Shown one piece after another: positions 13,906 to 14,612 of a DNA stretch of 14,612 nucleotides. Under the pieces are notes generated by a model. That model searched no databases. It saw only the letters and a program-made list of their open reading frames with translations, and was not told the origin of the DNA. The first letter of the stretch is position 1; each line of letters starts with the position of its first letter. Source of the DNA: Paracoccaceae bacterium (GTDB taxonomy: Bacteria > Pseudomonadota > Alphaproteobacteria > Rhodobacterales > Rhodobacteraceae); NCBI GenBank assembly GCA_003500165.1, contig DNSZ01000299.1, positions 12,096-26,707 of the forward strand. Direction: 5' to 3'. The translations under genes were made by a program, and so were the position numbers.

Positions 13906-14612
13906 ATGGCCAGACATCTTACCCCGTTGACCTATATCGACGCGATCGCCCGCGCCGGGTCGATCCGGCAGGCCGCCGAGACCCTGGCGATCACCTCCAC
14001 CGCTCTCAACCGGCGGCTTCTGGCGCTTGAGAATGAGCTCGGCGTGCCGATCTTCGAGCGCTTGCCGCGCGGGGTGCGCCTGACCACGGCGGGTGAACTG
14101 CTGATCACCCATGTGCGCGGCCAGATTGCGGATTTCGAGAAGCTCAAGGGGCAGATCGCCGATCTGTCGGGGGAACGCCGGGGATCGGTCGCCATCGCCA
14201 GCAGCCAGGCCTTGCTGCCCTATTTCCTGCCCGCACAGATCTCGCGCTACCGGGCCGAACATCCCGCCGTGCGGTTTTCGGTCAGTGTGCGGGACCGCGC
14301 GGCCGCCGAAGAAGCGCTGGTGGAGTTTTCCGCCGATCTCGCCCTTGTCTTCGAACCGGTTCGCTTGCGCGAGGTTCAGGTGCTGTCCTCGGTCCGCCAG
14401 ACCATCCACGCGGTGATGGCCGCCGATCATCCGCTGGCCGGGCGCGATACGATCCGCCTGCGCGATTGCGCGGCCTTTCCGGTGGGGTTGCCGATGGCGC
14501 AATACGGTGTGCGCCACTTGATCGATCTGGCACTGATGCGGTCGTCGGTGTCCCTGGACATGGCGATCGAATCGGACAGCTTCGAGTTTCTGCGCCGCTA
14601 TCCGCGGCATGA
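13906..14612 (+). CDS. LysR-type transcriptional regulator (3' end cut by window)
   Basis: The first 235 residues are present and the frame is open to the window end; a full LysR protein is usually about 300 residues. The winged helix-turn-helix is MARHLTPLTYIDAIARAGSI...ALNRRLLALENELG, ending in IFERLPRGVRLTTAGE near residue 65. A linker helix follows, then the start of the effector-binding domain (GSVAIASSQALLPYFLP, near 93-109). The start ATG at 13906 puts the helix-turn-helix at the normal distance from the N-terminus; the ribosome site (GAGG) is modest. It is divergent from the importer/hydrolase operon, with tandem T-N11-A boxes between, so it is the probable regulator of that operon and of itself. 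The effector is unknown. Confidence 0.93.
   Translation, partial: MARHLTPLTYIDAIARAGSIRQAAETLAITSTALNRRLLALENELGVPIFERLPRGVRLTTAGELLITHVRGQIADFEKLKGQIADLSGERRGSVAIASSQALLPYFLPAQISRYRAEHPAVRFSVSVRDRAAAEEALVEFSADLALVFEPVRLREVQVLSSVRQTIHAVMAADHPLAGRDTIRLRDCAAFPVGLPMAQYGVRHLIDLALMRSSVSLDMAIESDSFEFLRRYPRH

Overview
The window looks like a chromosomal stretch from a GC-rich alphaproteobacterium, most likely of the Rhodobacterales (Roseobacter/Paracoccaceae). The reasons are the gene order hprK-rapZ-EIIA-HPr, the fused ATP sulfurylase/APS kinase, the small DUF6455-type protein, the codon use, and a tRNA-Pro promoter of the TTGCAA-N17-TAGACG kind. Genes are tightly packed. No insertion sequence, integrase, CRISPR array or rRNA was seen, and no gap exceeds about 150 bases.

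Region 1 (1-2636, + strand) is the regulatory phosphotransferase cassette: the last codons of a probable hprK, then rapZ, a mannose-type EIIA and HPr, followed by a PlsC-like acyltransferase. No sugar permease is present, so this is the regulatory rather than the sugar-transporting form of the system. Region 2 (2693-5450, - strand) holds the bifunctional sulfate-activating enzyme and thioredoxin reductase. Thioredoxin reductase is functionally related, since thioredoxin commonly supplies electrons to PAPS/APS reductases. Region 3 (5565-6307) has two small divergent genes of unknown function sharing an intergenic FNR/DNR-like box, then tRNA-Pro(CGG) with its promoter.

Region 4 (6367-14612) is the most interesting part. 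An eight-gene operon on the - strand runs from 13754 down to 6367: BMP-family substrate-binding protein with a Tat signal, two BPD_transp_2 permeases, formamidase, a BiuH-like cysteine hydrolase, the double-domain ABC ATPase, a second cysteine hydrolase, and a cupin. Five of its seven junctions are overlapping starts and stops, and the other two gaps are 9 and 11 bases. Three hydrolases for small C-N bonds are thus built into one nucleoside-type importer operon. A divergent LysR-type regulator (cut by the window end) lies across a 151-base gap that contains two tandem T-N11-A boxes with centres 22 bases apart.

The inferred role of region 4 is uptake of a nitrogen-rich small molecule and release of ammonia from it. 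Formamide is a likely intermediate or substrate, and biuret or triuret is possible for the two cysteine hydrolases. The substrate cannot be settled from the sequence, and no allophanate hydrolase is in the window.
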